Positions 41,083 through 51,180 are shown, counted from the first letter of the stretch. The stretch is 64,000 bases of DNA from Calonectria ilicicola (GCA_020809705.1 CP085826.1:3844001-3908000); one strand, 5' to 3'. Program-made: numbers and translations. The notes: generated by a model from the sequence alone, not told the origin.

Positions 41083-42567
41083 CTAGTTGTACTGCATGTA
41101 CGTCGCTGTCGAGTTGAACTTGAGGTTGCCCTTGATGACCTTGTCCACGGCACTGAGGAAATCCTTCTCTGAGGCCACCTTTCTTCGGGCTCGGATGGCA
41201 AACATACCGGCCTCTGTGCACACACTCCTGAGCTCGGCACCAGTGGCATTGGGGCACAGACGTGAGATTAGCTCCCATCGAATGTCTCGCTCAACCGACA
41301 TGCTCTTGGCGTGGATGCGGAGAATGTTGGCACGGCCCTCGAGGTCCGGGAGAGAGAACTCAATCTTTCGGTCGATACGACCAGGTCGCATCAGGGCTGG
41401 ATCCAGAGTTGAGGGTCTGTTGGTGGCAAACATGACCTTGATGTTGCCTCGGGCATCGAAACCATCCAGCTGTGTAATCAACTCTAGCATGGTTCGCTGA
41501 ACTTCGTTATCTCCACCAGCACCATCGTCGAAACGAGCACCACCAATAGCGTCAATCTCGTCAAAGAAGATGATGCAAGCCTTCTTCGTTCGTGCCATTT
41601 CGAAGAGCTCTCGGACCATTCTTGCACCCTCACCAACATACTTCTGCACCAGTTCACTGCCAATGACACGGATGAAGGTGGCGTCTGTTCGGTTGGCGAC
41701 TGCTCGAGCGCAGAGGGTTTTACCGGTACCGGGAGGGCCGTAGAGAAGAGCACCCTTAGGAGGATCGATACCGAGGTTGACGAAACGCTCGGGCGAGAGC
41801 AAGGGCATTTCCACCACCTCACGGAGCTTCTCAACCTGTTCTTTGCAGCCACCGACATCGCCATATGTAACGTCGGGCTTCTCCTCCACAGTCATCATAG
41901 TGACGCTCGCGTCGATCTTGGGTGGTAGGGGAAGCATGATCTGGTACTTGTTGCGGTCGACACCAACTCGCATGCCCTCCTCGATATCAGTGGGACTGAC
42001 TCGGTCGCCTAGCTGGACGACAAATTTGGCGATTTGCTTCACGTTAATAACGTACTTGCTCTTCGACTCATCGCCCTTCTCATCGGCAATGATTTTGGTG
42101 CATCGAGCGACCTGGAAAGGCTGCTCCTCGGACATTCGTTGACGGTCGGCAGCGACATCCCAAAGATGTGGGGGTGCGAGTCCAGTATCGGATTCCTGAT
42201 TTTGTTAGGCATGCATGTGCGGGCGGGTATCGAATTGGGTGATCTAACCTTGACACCAATCTTCTCATCTACGCTTTGTTGCTTCTCCTTGATCTGCTTC
42301 TCGAGCTTCTTGATAGCTGTTCCATAGGGCGCCGCACCGTATGTCTTGAGAACCTGAATGTCTCTGCAGCGTGATTAGCTACCCCGATTCCCTCCAGAAC
42401 GAACATTGCGCTCGTACTCATCTGTGAGAGGTGTGATCTTCTTCTCCTCTATCTCATCGTCGGCGAAGTTCTTCTGGTACTTCTCCCAGTTTTGACCGGT
42501 TGCGGAAGGCTACATGATGGTTAGCATGAAACCAATATGGCTTGTCGGGCGCGCAGCGGCTGACCAT
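41083..42567 (-). CDS. rpt1: 26S proteasome regulatory ATPase Rpt1 (PSMC2)
   Basis: Four exons: 42567-42565 (ATG only), 42509-42418, 42363-42249 and 42195-41083, giving 440 residues. Introns are 55, 54 and 53 nt (GTCAGC, GTACGA and GTTAGA donors). The joined N-terminus is [16 protein letters not shown], then [19 protein letters not shown] and [16 protein letters not shown], all close to yeast Rpt1. The AAA ATPase core has Walker A GPPGTGKT, Walker [13 protein letters not shown] and the second region of homology [20 protein letters not shown]. The protein ends YMQYN exactly as yeast Rpt1. Rpt1 is one of six ATPases in the base of the 19S particle, unfolding substrates and opening the 20S gate. 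The first coding exon contains only the start codon, as in PRE10 of this window. It is divergent from CCT4. Confidence 0.96.
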
Positions 42568-43015
42568 GGTGGATTCCGCGGGTCTCGAGTTATTTTGATC
42601 GTTCTATTCAGTGGTGTAATCTGTGTTTGGGGGGAGAAGAGGGCGGAAGGGTTTGTCTGCAAGGGGGAAAGATGGTTGTCGTGGTCGTCGTTGATGTCGT
42701 AGTGGGTGTTTAGGGATGGTGAATACCGTGGAGGGTGGTTCCGTAATCCATCAGTTGCCTTGAGCTCAAGCACGGGCCCGCCGCCGTGAGGCTGCTTGGG
42801 CGCTAACTGCAATTGGCCTAGTACAAGGCACATGCCGGAACTGGATGATCTCTTCCCCCGATCCAAAAAATTTGGGTGGCAGTCGTCGCTGGCGGACTAG
42901 GGCAGGAGGTGGGACATCTCAAGGCTACCGGTTTCTCTGAAGTCGTGCTCCTGTAAAGCCCCGCGATCTCAACAACATTTCGACAGATCTCCGGGAACGC
43001 CAACATTTTGACAAC
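42568..43015. promoter_or_regulatory. Divergent promoter of RPT1 and CCT4
   Basis: About 450 bases between the two start codons contain both promoters and 5' UTRs. A GGTGGCAGT element is at 42875-42883. Sharing of one promoter by proteasome and chaperonin genes would favour co-regulation, which is inference. Confidence 0.6.
42875..42883 (+). promoter_or_regulatory. PACE-like element between RPT1 and CCT4
   Basis: GGTGGCAGT, seven of nine bases of the yeast Rpn4 proteasome element, about 310 bases upstream of the RPT1 ATG. The identical nine bases sit at the PRE10 start in this window. Rpn4-type control outside yeasts is not certain. Confidence 0.3.
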
Positions 43016-44781
43016 ATGTCTGCCCCGGCCGCAGCATCAGCCCCCGCAGCGGGTGCTTCCAGCAATGCTACTTTCCGTGTATGTCAAGCTCCCCCCAAGC
43101 TTTCGAGCTCCCCCGCTGATGTTGCTTAGGACAAGGAGAAGCCCATGGCGGTGCGCTCATCCAACATTGTTGCCGCTCGAGGTATGGGCATTTCTTCCCG
43201 CAACAAGCACGCACGCATGCTCACATTCGTCTAGCCGTCGCCGATGCCATCCGAACTTCTCTTGGTCCTCGAGGAATGGACAAAATGATCCGCAGCGGAA
43301 AGGGGGAGACTATCATTACAAATGACGGAAACACCATGCTCAAGAGCATGTCGGTGATGCACCCCACAGCAAAGATGCTGGTGAACCTTTCTGGAGCTCA
43401 GGACGTCGAGGCCGGTGATGGTACCACATCCGTCGTCGTCATCTGTGGAAGCTTGCTTGGTGCTGCCGACCGACTTCTCTCCAAGGGCATCCACCCCTCA
43501 GTCATCTCCGAGTCCTTCCAACGCGCCGCCGCCGCCGCCGTCGAGATTCTCCACGACATGTCCCAGCCTATTTCCCTGACCGATACCGCTTCCTTACTTC
43601 AAGCTGCCAACACTTCCTTGTCGTCTAAGATCGTTTCCCAGTACTCCAACCTCCTTGGCCCCATGGCGGTCAACGCTGTCACCAAGACCATTGACCTCAA
43701 GACCGCGGAGAACGTTGATCTCAAGAACATCCGAATTGTAAAGAGAGTTGGAGGAACAATCGAAGACAGTGAACTTGTCGATGGCCTTGTCCTCACTCAG
43801 CCCGTTCTAAAGAACGCCGGTGGCCCTATCCGCATCGAGAAGGCCAAGATCGGTTTGATCCAGTTCCAGCTGAGCCCCCCTAAGCCTGATGTAAGTATCC
43901 CCCCTGACTTATACTTGACCGCTACTCACACTCTTCAGATGGAAAACACCATCGAGGTTAACGACTACCGACAAATGGACAAGATCGTCAAGGAGGAACG
44001 GTTATACCTCCTGAACATGGCCAAGAAGATCAAGAAGGCCAAGTGTAACGTTCTCTTTATCCAAAAGTCCATCCTTCGCGACGCTGTCAACGATTTATCA
44101 CTACATTTCCTTGCCAAGCTCGGCATCATGGCTATCAAGGATATTGAGCGTGATGAGGTTGAGTTCATCTGCAAGTCGACCGGCTGCAAGCCCATTGCCG
44201 ACGTCGATTCTTTCACTGAGGATAAGCTTGGATCTGCCGACCTGGTTGAGGAGGTTCAGTCGTCTGGATCTCGCATGGTCAAGGTCACCGGCACCAAGTC
44301 GTCTGGCAAGACTGTCTCCGTAGTGGTTCGTGGTGCCAACTCATTGATTCTGGAGGAGGCCGAGCGAAGCTTGCACGATGCTCTTTGCGTTGTGCGATGT
44401 ATCGTCAAGAAGAAGGCTCTCATTGCTGGTGGTGGTGCCCCTGAGATTGAGGTTGCTGCTCAACTCTCTAAGCAAGCCCGAAGCCTGACCGGTACTGAGG
44501 CCATCTGCTGGAAGGCCTTTGCCGATGCCCTCGAAGTCATCCCCACTACCCTTGCTGAGAACGCTGGTCTGAACAGTATCAAGGTGGTGACAGACCTCCG
44601 TCATAGGCACGAAATGGGCGAGAAGAATGCTGGAGTCAGTATCAAGTCAGGAGGCGTCAACTCTAACATCTCCAAGGAGAACGTGTTGCAGCCCCTGCTT
44701 GTCAGCACCAGCGCGATTGAGTTGGCGGCGGAGACGGTGAAAATGATTCTGCGCATTGACGACATTGCCCTTACCAGATAG
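43016..44781 (+). CDS. cct4: Chaperonin TRiC/CCT subunit delta (Cct4)
   Basis: Four exons (43016-43078, 43130-43181, 43235-43890, 43939-44781) give 537 residues. Introns are 51, 53 and 48 nt. The N-terminus is Ala-rich, then [40 protein letters not shown] and the nucleotide-binding GDGTTS in [32 protein letters not shown] and a C-terminal [13 protein letters not shown] match Cct4 (yeast 528 residues). CCT is the cytosolic ring chaperonin for actin, tubulin and WD-repeat proteins. The third intron (GTAAGT...CTTCAG) is a multiple of three and has no stop, so an unspliced read-through gives a false 16-residue insert; splicing gives [19 protein letters not shown], as in other Cct4 proteins. It is divergent from RPT1. 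Confidence 0.96.
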
Positions 44782-45163
44782 AGAAAGATATCCCCCAGCA
44801 GGATGGTACCTTATACTGTATGATAATATCAAAATGGGTCAAAAGTCTGCTGCATATATTTTGTTTATGGATGCACCACGAAAGCCCGATGTGGCCGAAT
44901 GAATGATGATTGTGTTGGCAGCTGGCGAGTAGGTGATTGCAAGGCATGAGCAACTGAGGCGGCTCCTGCCAGAAGTCTATTTGGGGCCTCTTACCTACCT
45001 AATAGATAGATCTCTTGCAGCACTGCCCCCCATCCACTGAAACCCCCGCCTAACACTGTTCGATTTCCTCCCATTTTCCCACCTGATGATTATTTCCCAC
45101 ACAAGCCCAACTCGCCATTCGTCGTGACGGTGTATAATATCTCCTCGAAATCGTATTCCCGCC

Positions 45164-45678
45164 ATGCCTGATGACTATGATTCTGACGACCTCAGCGGTT
45201 ACAGCGAGGCGGATCCCAACATGCTTTCGGTTCAAATCCAACAGCGAATTGCGCGGGTAGCCGCATTACCCCCTTCTCTACATAATCGCAGAGAAAACTA
45301 ATGGTTCACAGTTGAAAAAGGTACGGGATAATCGGATGGATATTGTTCTTCAAGATTCCAAACAAGCATTGGATGATCTGCGGGCTCGAGTCATCGATTA
45401 TCGGATAGAGCGGCGTAAGAAGCAGTAAGATACCAAGTCCGAGATTTGCCATACCACATTGTCTAATCGCGAGCAGATCGCAAGTTTACGCTGCTCATGT
45501 CATGAAGCTCATCGAGGCTACTGAACGACGAATGGAGATCGAGACAAAGATGACCAATTTAACAAAGGAGTTATTCTCAGCGACGAATGAATTAGAACGA
45601 ATGATGCTCAAAGGCTACGAGGGACGTGGTGAAGATATAAAAAGGCACAGGGAAATGAACGAGAGTAGCTGCGGTTAA
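45164..45678 (+). CDS. Small coiled-coil protein, not recognised
   Basis: Three exons (45164-45256, 45312-45424, 45477-45678) give 135 residues. Introns are 55 nt (GTAGCC...TTCACAG) and 52 nt (GTAAGA...GAGCAG). The N-terminus is acidic and Tyr/Asp-rich (MPDDYDSDDLSGYSEADPNM). The rest is predicted helical with heptad-like Leu/Ile spacing and many charges: LSVQIQQRIARLKKVRDN, LDDLRARVIDYRIERRKK, HVMKLIEATERRMEIETKMT and LTKELFSATNELERMM. It lies 382 bases after CCT4 on the same strand and converges with COX17. Exons are too short to appear as a clear open reading frame; the model rests on matching phases and splice signals at both introns and a helical pattern throughout. I do not recognise the family; a scaffold, kinetochore or meiotic coiled coil are all possible. 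Confidence 0.7.
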
Positions 45679-45853
45679 ATTTGTTGCACTCTTTGGTCAC
45701 ATCGGGATTAATTAGACCAGTGCGTTTGGCTTACCAATAGAATCACGCCACCACCCATTTGTGAACCAGAGAGGAATATTCATTGACGACTTGCTCGCAT
45801 GTCTACGAAATTATAATGTACATGGTCTCAAAAGACCGCTCTATCGTCTTGTT

Positions 45854-46220
45854 TTACACCTGGAATCCGAATCCTGACATGCAGCTTCGGTACTGCTCCA
45901 CCAGTGACTTGCAATCGGCCGCAGGGTCCTTGGCTGTTGAGAAGAGCATGCACTCATCACGCTTAGACTTCTCGTCTTTGCACACGCAGCATGGCTATTA
46001 TGTTGTGTAAGAATTGGCATTGAATTGTTTTGGTCTCGGGCTCGTTCCGTCTCACCTTGGGCTTGTTGGTCTGCGTGGTAGCCGTCGAGGCAATCGAGGT
46101 AGCGGGAGTGGCTAATGTATTGGTCAGCCGAAGCGAATAGGCAAGGTTTCACAACAGCGTGCGAAGCATTGGCGGTTATAGGAGGGGCAACGTACGAATA
46201 GGGCAAGATTGAGCTTCCAT
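45854..46220 (-). CDS. cox17: Cytochrome c oxidase copper chaperone Cox17
   Basis: Three short exons (46220-46196, 46111-46056, 45994-45854) give 73 residues. Introns are 84 nt (GTACGT...CATTAG) and 61 nt (GTGAGA...AATAG). The protein starts MEAQSCPIPTPATS; a Thr/Ser/Ala-rich arm is followed by TNKPKPCCVCKDEKSKRDEC. Cys29-Cys30 are the copper-binding pair. Cys32/Cys42 and Cys55/Cys65 form the twin CX9C motifs of the CHCH fold (CMLFSTAKDPAADC, then RSCMSGFGFQV). Cox17 resides in the mitochondrial intermembrane space and passes copper to Sco1 and Cox11 for cytochrome c oxidase. It converges with the small coiled-coil gene, with 175 bases between stops. Because of its short exons no long reading frame marks the gene. 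Cys6 is an extra N-terminal cysteine. Confidence 0.95.
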
Positions 46221-48677
46221 TGTGTTTGCGGGTGGCTTTGGTATTGAGGGTGTCGACTGTGATGCTCCCATCTCGAAGGTCGCTGGTTAGAAGCACTAGT
46301 AGCAGGTCATCTTTTTTTGAATTGCGAATTCGCTGGGTGGTTCAGATTTCTAAGCTAACGCTGACCAATCATTTGTCGTTCACCTCACGTGTTGTCGCGA
46401 TCTGGCGCGAAACAATTGACTCACTGACGTCATTTTTTTACGGAAATAAATAAATCTCCTGCATTCACTTTTCTCAATGAGGGATTGCAAGTAGGCATTC
46501 GATAAAATGTCTCTGCTATGGATTGCACTGGGTTCCGAGACCTGTTTTCTAAAAGCAAGAAATCGATAGATTGGATAGTTAGCATACGTACCCCTGCAAC
46601 TAGCCCAACCAGATCGTTTCCACTTGTGGTTGAACCCGGAGAAGGACTTAACTCCACAGTGATAAAAGAATCCACAGGTGCCGGATGTATTGTTAAGCCA
46701 CTAAGCCCGCGCCATGTTACTCGAACACACACGAGGATTTTGGCTTTGATCCAGTCCAACCGCGCCCAAATGAAAAATCATCTAGAATCCAACCTCCAGC
46801 TTGGGGTAACTATCGTGCTGATTTAAATACATGAACATAATCGCACGAGTATATATGCAGTTCCAGGTTATTGGCATTTCACTCGGCTATCTACCCAGAC
46901 AGAAACATCGAAATTCTTAATACATGTTTTTTAACTTGTTGCTGAGAATCCGGAAACAACATTGCATTGTCTCCAATGTTAGGAAGTAAATTTTCCTCGT
47001 TCTGTTGGGGAGTTTCTTAGTCCTATGTGATGACGCTGTACCCCCTTTGAGAACTTCAGCTTGTTGGTTTTGATCAACGTAGTGGGAGATGGAGATATGT
47101 ATTTCTCGCTCATGATGATCCAAAGTGCGCCGTCATATACAATCGGCATTTTTGATAATAGGTGCAATTGCTCTCGTCATCACAAGGTATTTGGATCGTC
47201 TTCCGGCAAGCAGAAGCATAAATGGTGCCACAAAGCCACGGTTCGGGATGGGTACTTTTCCGCATCAGATTTTAAAACTGACGAGGAGTTTGATGGTATC
47301 TTCGAAACAACCCATCTTTTTTGCACCTAGCGCAACCGAGGTTTCCCATTCCTGCGCAGCTCTGCTAGCACAACGTCGACAGGCCTAGTAGGTGTTTATC
47401 ATGTCATAAGAGTCCGCGACGATGCTACGCTTTGAAATGAAACTAATGAAGCCGATGTCGGTATAGTCATTAGGCTAATATCTGAGCGAAATCAGTTGTG
47501 GCATACATATGATTATTAAAAGTCCAAATTTGAATGCCCAATTTGTAATAAGCAGGCTACTTTCTTATTGGTGGGTTCAACTTATTGAGGGTGTTGTTTA
47601 GATAAAGAGCTGCGCTGTAAAAGCTGACCAGAGACGTTTATTTCATGCTAAAGATCTGAATCTAATTGATTGATAAGATATGATTCATCGTCCCACGTAT
47701 AGAGCTAGAGCCATCGGTACTAATACTGCGTAAGCGTCCTGAATAATATATTATCATCACTTGGTTATCCCAAATTTTGCTTCAATATCTGTGCACATAT
47801 ATATATGAATCTCTTTATTTAAGTCGGAAGTTTAGAATTGTTTAAGCACGGGGACAATGTTCAAGGCCGCAATCGTGAAATCGAATCGCTGATAAATGTA
47901 CTTTAGGTTACGGCATCATCATGATGTTAAGGAGAGAAAAAACTGGTTAATTTAATGGGAAAGACTAATTAATAAACGTGAAATTTCCCTTTTAAATCCA
48001 TTGCAATGTGATATTTTCTACCCTGTTATAGCAAATTTACGACACACCATTGTTACGCCCACAGGATGCAGCTCTTAGAAATCAGCGCAAACCCATCGTT
48101 CTCACATCAATCAATAAATTAACATACACCCAGGCGCGTCATCCAATTAAACAATTTTGGTGCTTACTTGCAATGCGGCGAAACACTCCGCTTCAAGGCA
48201 GCAAAATGAGCCTGGATGGCGTAAGCAAGAGGCCTAACAAGACACGACGTTCAATGCCGCCAGTCCGTTGGGCTGTCTGGATGATTGGGAATGGCTCAAC
48301 CGCGTGGGCTTTGTTGTCACGATTGTCGGAAATGCGAGGAGCTCCGAGAGTGACAATTGCTAAACGCGCGGATGTTTTGTGGACAGTGGCGATCCATCCA
48401 ACTGTGAGTCAGAACCTAAACACCCGTGAACCTTGTGGATGGGAGGCCGCGCCAGATTGCGGGGTGCCTGACGCTATGATGGGTGGCCACTGAGTTTCCG
48501 AGCGGCTTTTGCTTTGTTGATCGGACATTTTTGTTCCGTTTTTGCATTTTATTCATTTTATTTTTATTTTTTATTTCATTTTATTTACTCATTTGCTGGT
48601 TTTTAACCTTTACGGCGAAGTCCCCCCTCCCCCCCAAAAGACCGAGTCCTTCGGTCAACTGAGATAGCCGAAACCGA

Positions 48678-48725
48678 GCACTCAGTGGCGAGTGCCATGG
48701 CGCCCCCGAGGTGCCCACTGAGTGC
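48678..48725. repeat. Perfect 11-bp inverted repeat upstream of Hsp20
   Basis: GCACTCAGTGG at 48678-48688 is the exact reverse complement of CCACTGAGTGC at 48715-48725, separated by 26 bases that include CCATGG. It lies about 460 bases before the Hsp20 ATG. It could form a hairpin or bind a dimeric factor. Confidence 0.7.
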
Positions 48726-49074
48726 ACCCGCCCAATCCCCGCAAAGCCGGCATTATCGGGACCGATGAGTTACGACGGCCCCGGTGACACTCAACCACCA
48801 TCGCAGATGCCTTTTGGAGGGTGGACGCGCGGCAAGTTCCCAGCCCGACGCGGCTCCCTGGCCACTTTTGTGCCCGTTTGGGCAACTGCATGATTCCCAG
48901 GCTCGGTGTCCGACAGTTGAGCGAGGCTCTCATGGGTCGATCACTCAGCCCTACTGCCTAGAATTGCGTGTTGCACTTGTGGCATTTGCCTCCTCTCGTA
49001 GCTTCATGATATTGGCCTCTTTCATCCAAGAAAAGCATTTAAAGGGCTGAGGTCATCTCCCAACGTCATATTCC

Positions 49075-49099
49075 CCATCTCCATCTCCATCTCCATCTC
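49075..49099. repeat. (CCATCT)n repeat in the Hsp20 leader
   Basis: Four tandem CCATCT units, within the C/T-rich leader before the Hsp20 start. Confidence 0.8.
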
Positions 49100-49187
49100 T
49101 CATCCCCTCTCACATCAACATCTCATATCCTCTCTCCAACTATCAATCTCAACAATCACCCCGCAACACACGAGCAAGTGCTTCATC

Positions 49188-50384
49188 ATGAGTTCGCATC
49201 AGCAACCTTATTCAATGCCCTTCTGGGACTTTATCCAGTCGCTTGATCCCAACCAAGGCCCTGGCCGCGGCGTTGATCATTCTGCTCCTCATCCTCACCC
49301 TCCTCCTCCTCCATTCACTCACTTTGGTGCCGGCTTTCCCTTTGGCGGGCCCGGCCATCATGGCACTCATCCCCACCCTCCTCCTCCTCCACCTGGACCT
49401 CACGGAGAACATCCTCCACCTCCCTATGGCGCCGGCTTCGAATGGGGCCCTTGGTTCCATGGCAACATGGGAGGGCACATGGGTGGCCCTTGGGACCGTC
49501 GTGGTCACCGAGGTCGTCACGGCCGCCGCCATCGAGGCGCCATGAACGAAGGTGAGCCTAGTGGTGAAGATGATTGGATCTCAGCCTCCGATACCGAGCG
49601 AGATGTCAACAATAACAACAACGAAAAGCGTGATTCTCCTGACACCATGCGAATCGATGCTCCTGACCCTGAAGAAGTCACCCCCGAAGACGACGATGCT
49701 CCTCCTCATCATAGGTTTGGATGGCGAGGACGCCGAGGCGGCCCAGGTGGTCGCGGTTGCCATGGCAGTCGTGGAGGTCGTGGTGGACGAGGTGGCCACG
49801 GAGGACCTTTTGGAGGCCGAGGCGGCCCTCACCGCGGTTTCGGCGGCTTCTCAGGCTCTCCTCGCTCTCACCATCATCACCACCGCCCTCATCCCTATCA
49901 CGGCCGGGGGTCGCCATTCGATTTTGGCGGCTTCATGCGCGGCTATGCAAACCACCCGCTCTTCCGCAATATTCGCGAGCACGCACAACGTTTCCAAGAC
50001 GCCTACCCCGAAAACGACGACGAGACTTTTACTCCCCCCGTCGACGTTTTTGACACTGAGCGAGCCTTTATCCTTCACGTGTCCCTACCAGGAGCGAAGA
50101 AGGAAGACATTGATGTCAACTGGGATGCTGACCGCAACCTACTCAACATTGCTGGTATAATCCATCGCCCTGGTGACGAAGAGTTCCTCAACACTCTGAC
50201 ATCAAGTGAGAGAAAGGTGGGTACGTTTGAGCGTAACGTGACACTCCCACCGGACGGCTCTGCACGCCCTGATGAAGTCGACGGCTCCGGCATCACTGCC
50301 AAGATGGAAGATGGCATTCTTGTCATCACCGTGCCCAAGGTTGAAAAGGAGTGGACTGAAATCCGCAAGGTAGATATTCAGTAA
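49188..50384 (+). CDS. Hsp20/alpha-crystallin small heat-shock protein with long Gly/His/Arg-rich N-terminus
   Basis: Single exon, 398 residues. It starts MSSHQQPYSMPFWDFIQSLD, a WDF-type N-terminus seen in small heat-shock proteins. Residues ~30-270 are a very unusual low-complexity region. There are His/Pro runs, a Gly/Arg/His run (RRGGPGGRGCHGSRGGRGGR), an acidic Asn/Asp stretch (SASDTERDVNNNNNEK) and SPRSHHHHHRPHPYHGRG. The alpha-crystallin domain follows at about 280-398: PPVDVFDTERAFILHVSLPG, GTFERNVTLPPDG and GITAKMEDGILVITVPK. The family are ATP-independent holdases. The arm here is about 250 residues, far longer than the usual ~50-100; such regions favour phase separation, which is inference. 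The promoter has CCCCT boxes; a clear heat-shock element was not found. Confidence 0.9.
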   Translation: MSSHQQPYSMPFWDFIQSLDPNQGPGRGVDHSAPHPHPPPPPFTHFGAGFPFGGPGHHGTHPHPPPPPPGPHGEHPPPPYGAGFEWGPWFHGNMGGHMGGPWDRRGHRGRHGRRHRGAMNEGEPSGEDDWISASDTERDVNNNNNEKRDSPDTMRIDAPDPEEVTPEDDDAPPHHRFGWRGRRGGPGGRGCHGSRGGRGGRGGHGGPFGGRGGPHRGFGGFSGSPRSHHHHHRPHPYHGRGSPFDFGGFMRGYANHPLFRNIREHAQRFQDAYPENDDETFTPPVDVFDTERAFILHVSLPGAKKEDIDVNWDADRNLLNIAGIIHRPGDEEFLNTLTSSERKVGTFERNVTLPPDGSARPDEVDGSGITAKMEDGILVITVPKVEKEWTEIRKVDIQ

Positions 50385-51081
50385 ATTCTAGGATGATCCA
50401 GCTTCCACTCCTTGTTCTACGGTAAGGTACATCGTCAACCATGATGTGATGAATGCATCTATTTCCAGAAATAAGGAAAACATTTTGAGAAAAGTCTTCT
50501 AAAAAAAAAAGGAAGTAACAAAAAAAGAGGAAAAAGATGAAAAAGGAAAACACCAAGAAAAAAAATTGAAAGAGGATAAAATCCACAAGAAAAAAAAAGT
50601 GATTGTATATAGATGAAATGAATACACGATATTTGTGGTGGACTCGATATCTCAATTAATTAATGAAATTTGTGACTTGATGAAAAAAAAAGCGAATGAT
50701 CCCTTCCGTGTGCATAGCTATGAAAGATGATAGACAATTAACAAAGGAACTGTGGATTACCTGCGTAATCACTTGATAACCGTGAACAAGAAAAGAGAGC
50801 ATAATTACGTGACATTACCATCCATTGTATCCGCCAACAAGGCATGAGTGAATCTCAATAAACTTGAAAACGCCCAACTTGGGAATAAACAGAGCCAAGC
50901 CATTAGTGGTTCCTGCAGGAAGCCCCTTGCAGCGCGAAACCAAAAATAACAGCGGCTGGGAATGCGGATGTCAAATGCTCATGCAGGGTCTCCACATGTT
51001 TAACAAGTCGCCCATGTCCCCCCTGCCGATTCGGATCGAAGGACTATAGTAAAAGTCTGGCATTGATTTGTCACTGACGAG
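50385..51081. other. Hsp20 3' flank and tRNA upstream region
   Basis: About 700 bases. 50480-50700 is A-rich with several A-runs and looks like the Hsp20 3' UTR. The rest up to the tRNA is unremarkable; no gene is seen. Confidence 0.45.
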
Positions 51082-51167
51082 CCCCGAATAGCTCAGTTGG
51101 AAGAGCGTTGGGCTGTAATTGATTGAATGCCACCTGAAGGTCACCTGTTCGAACCAGGTTTCGGGGA
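51082..51167 (+). tRNA. tRNA-Tyr (anticodon GTA) with a 13-nt intron
   Basis: A full cloverleaf can be drawn. The acceptor stem is CCCCGAA with TTCGGGG and discriminator A (51167). The D arm is GCTC...GAGC. The anticodon stem is TTGGG with CCTGA (two G-T pairs). The T arm is ACCTG-TTCGAAC-CAGGT. The anticodon GTA is at 51115-51117. A 13-base intron at 51119-51131 follows position 37, the standard place; eukaryotic tRNA-Tyr genes usually have an intron here. A T-run right after the gene (from about 51171) is the RNA polymerase III terminator. Intron boundaries are inferred from folding. Confidence 0.93.
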
Positions 51168-51170
51168 CTC

Positions 51171-51180
51171 CTTTTTTTTT
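51171..51180 (+). terminator. Pol III terminator T-run after tRNA-Tyr
   Basis: A run of nine or more T residues begins four bases after the tRNA discriminator base, as expected for RNA polymerase III termination. Confidence 0.85.

Larger units (their letters stand above)
46221..49187. other. AT-rich intergenic region upstream of COX17 and Hsp20
   Basis: About 3 kb between divergent genes. 46221-46450 should be the COX17 promoter. 46450-48100 is AT-rich with broken, protein-like fragments around 46430-46826 and 47061-47388 that I cannot assign; it may be a worn repeat. 48050-48493 has a 147-codon frame without recognisable motifs. 48500-49187 is probably the Hsp20 promoter, with CCCCT (stress-element-like) at 48624-48628 and 49104-49108 and an inverted repeat at 48678-48725. 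Confidence 0.45.

Noticed and set aside
48050..48493. 147-codon frame upstream of Hsp20
   Set aside because: No motif, no signal peptide, no sign of conserved protein; in an AT-rich intergenic region.
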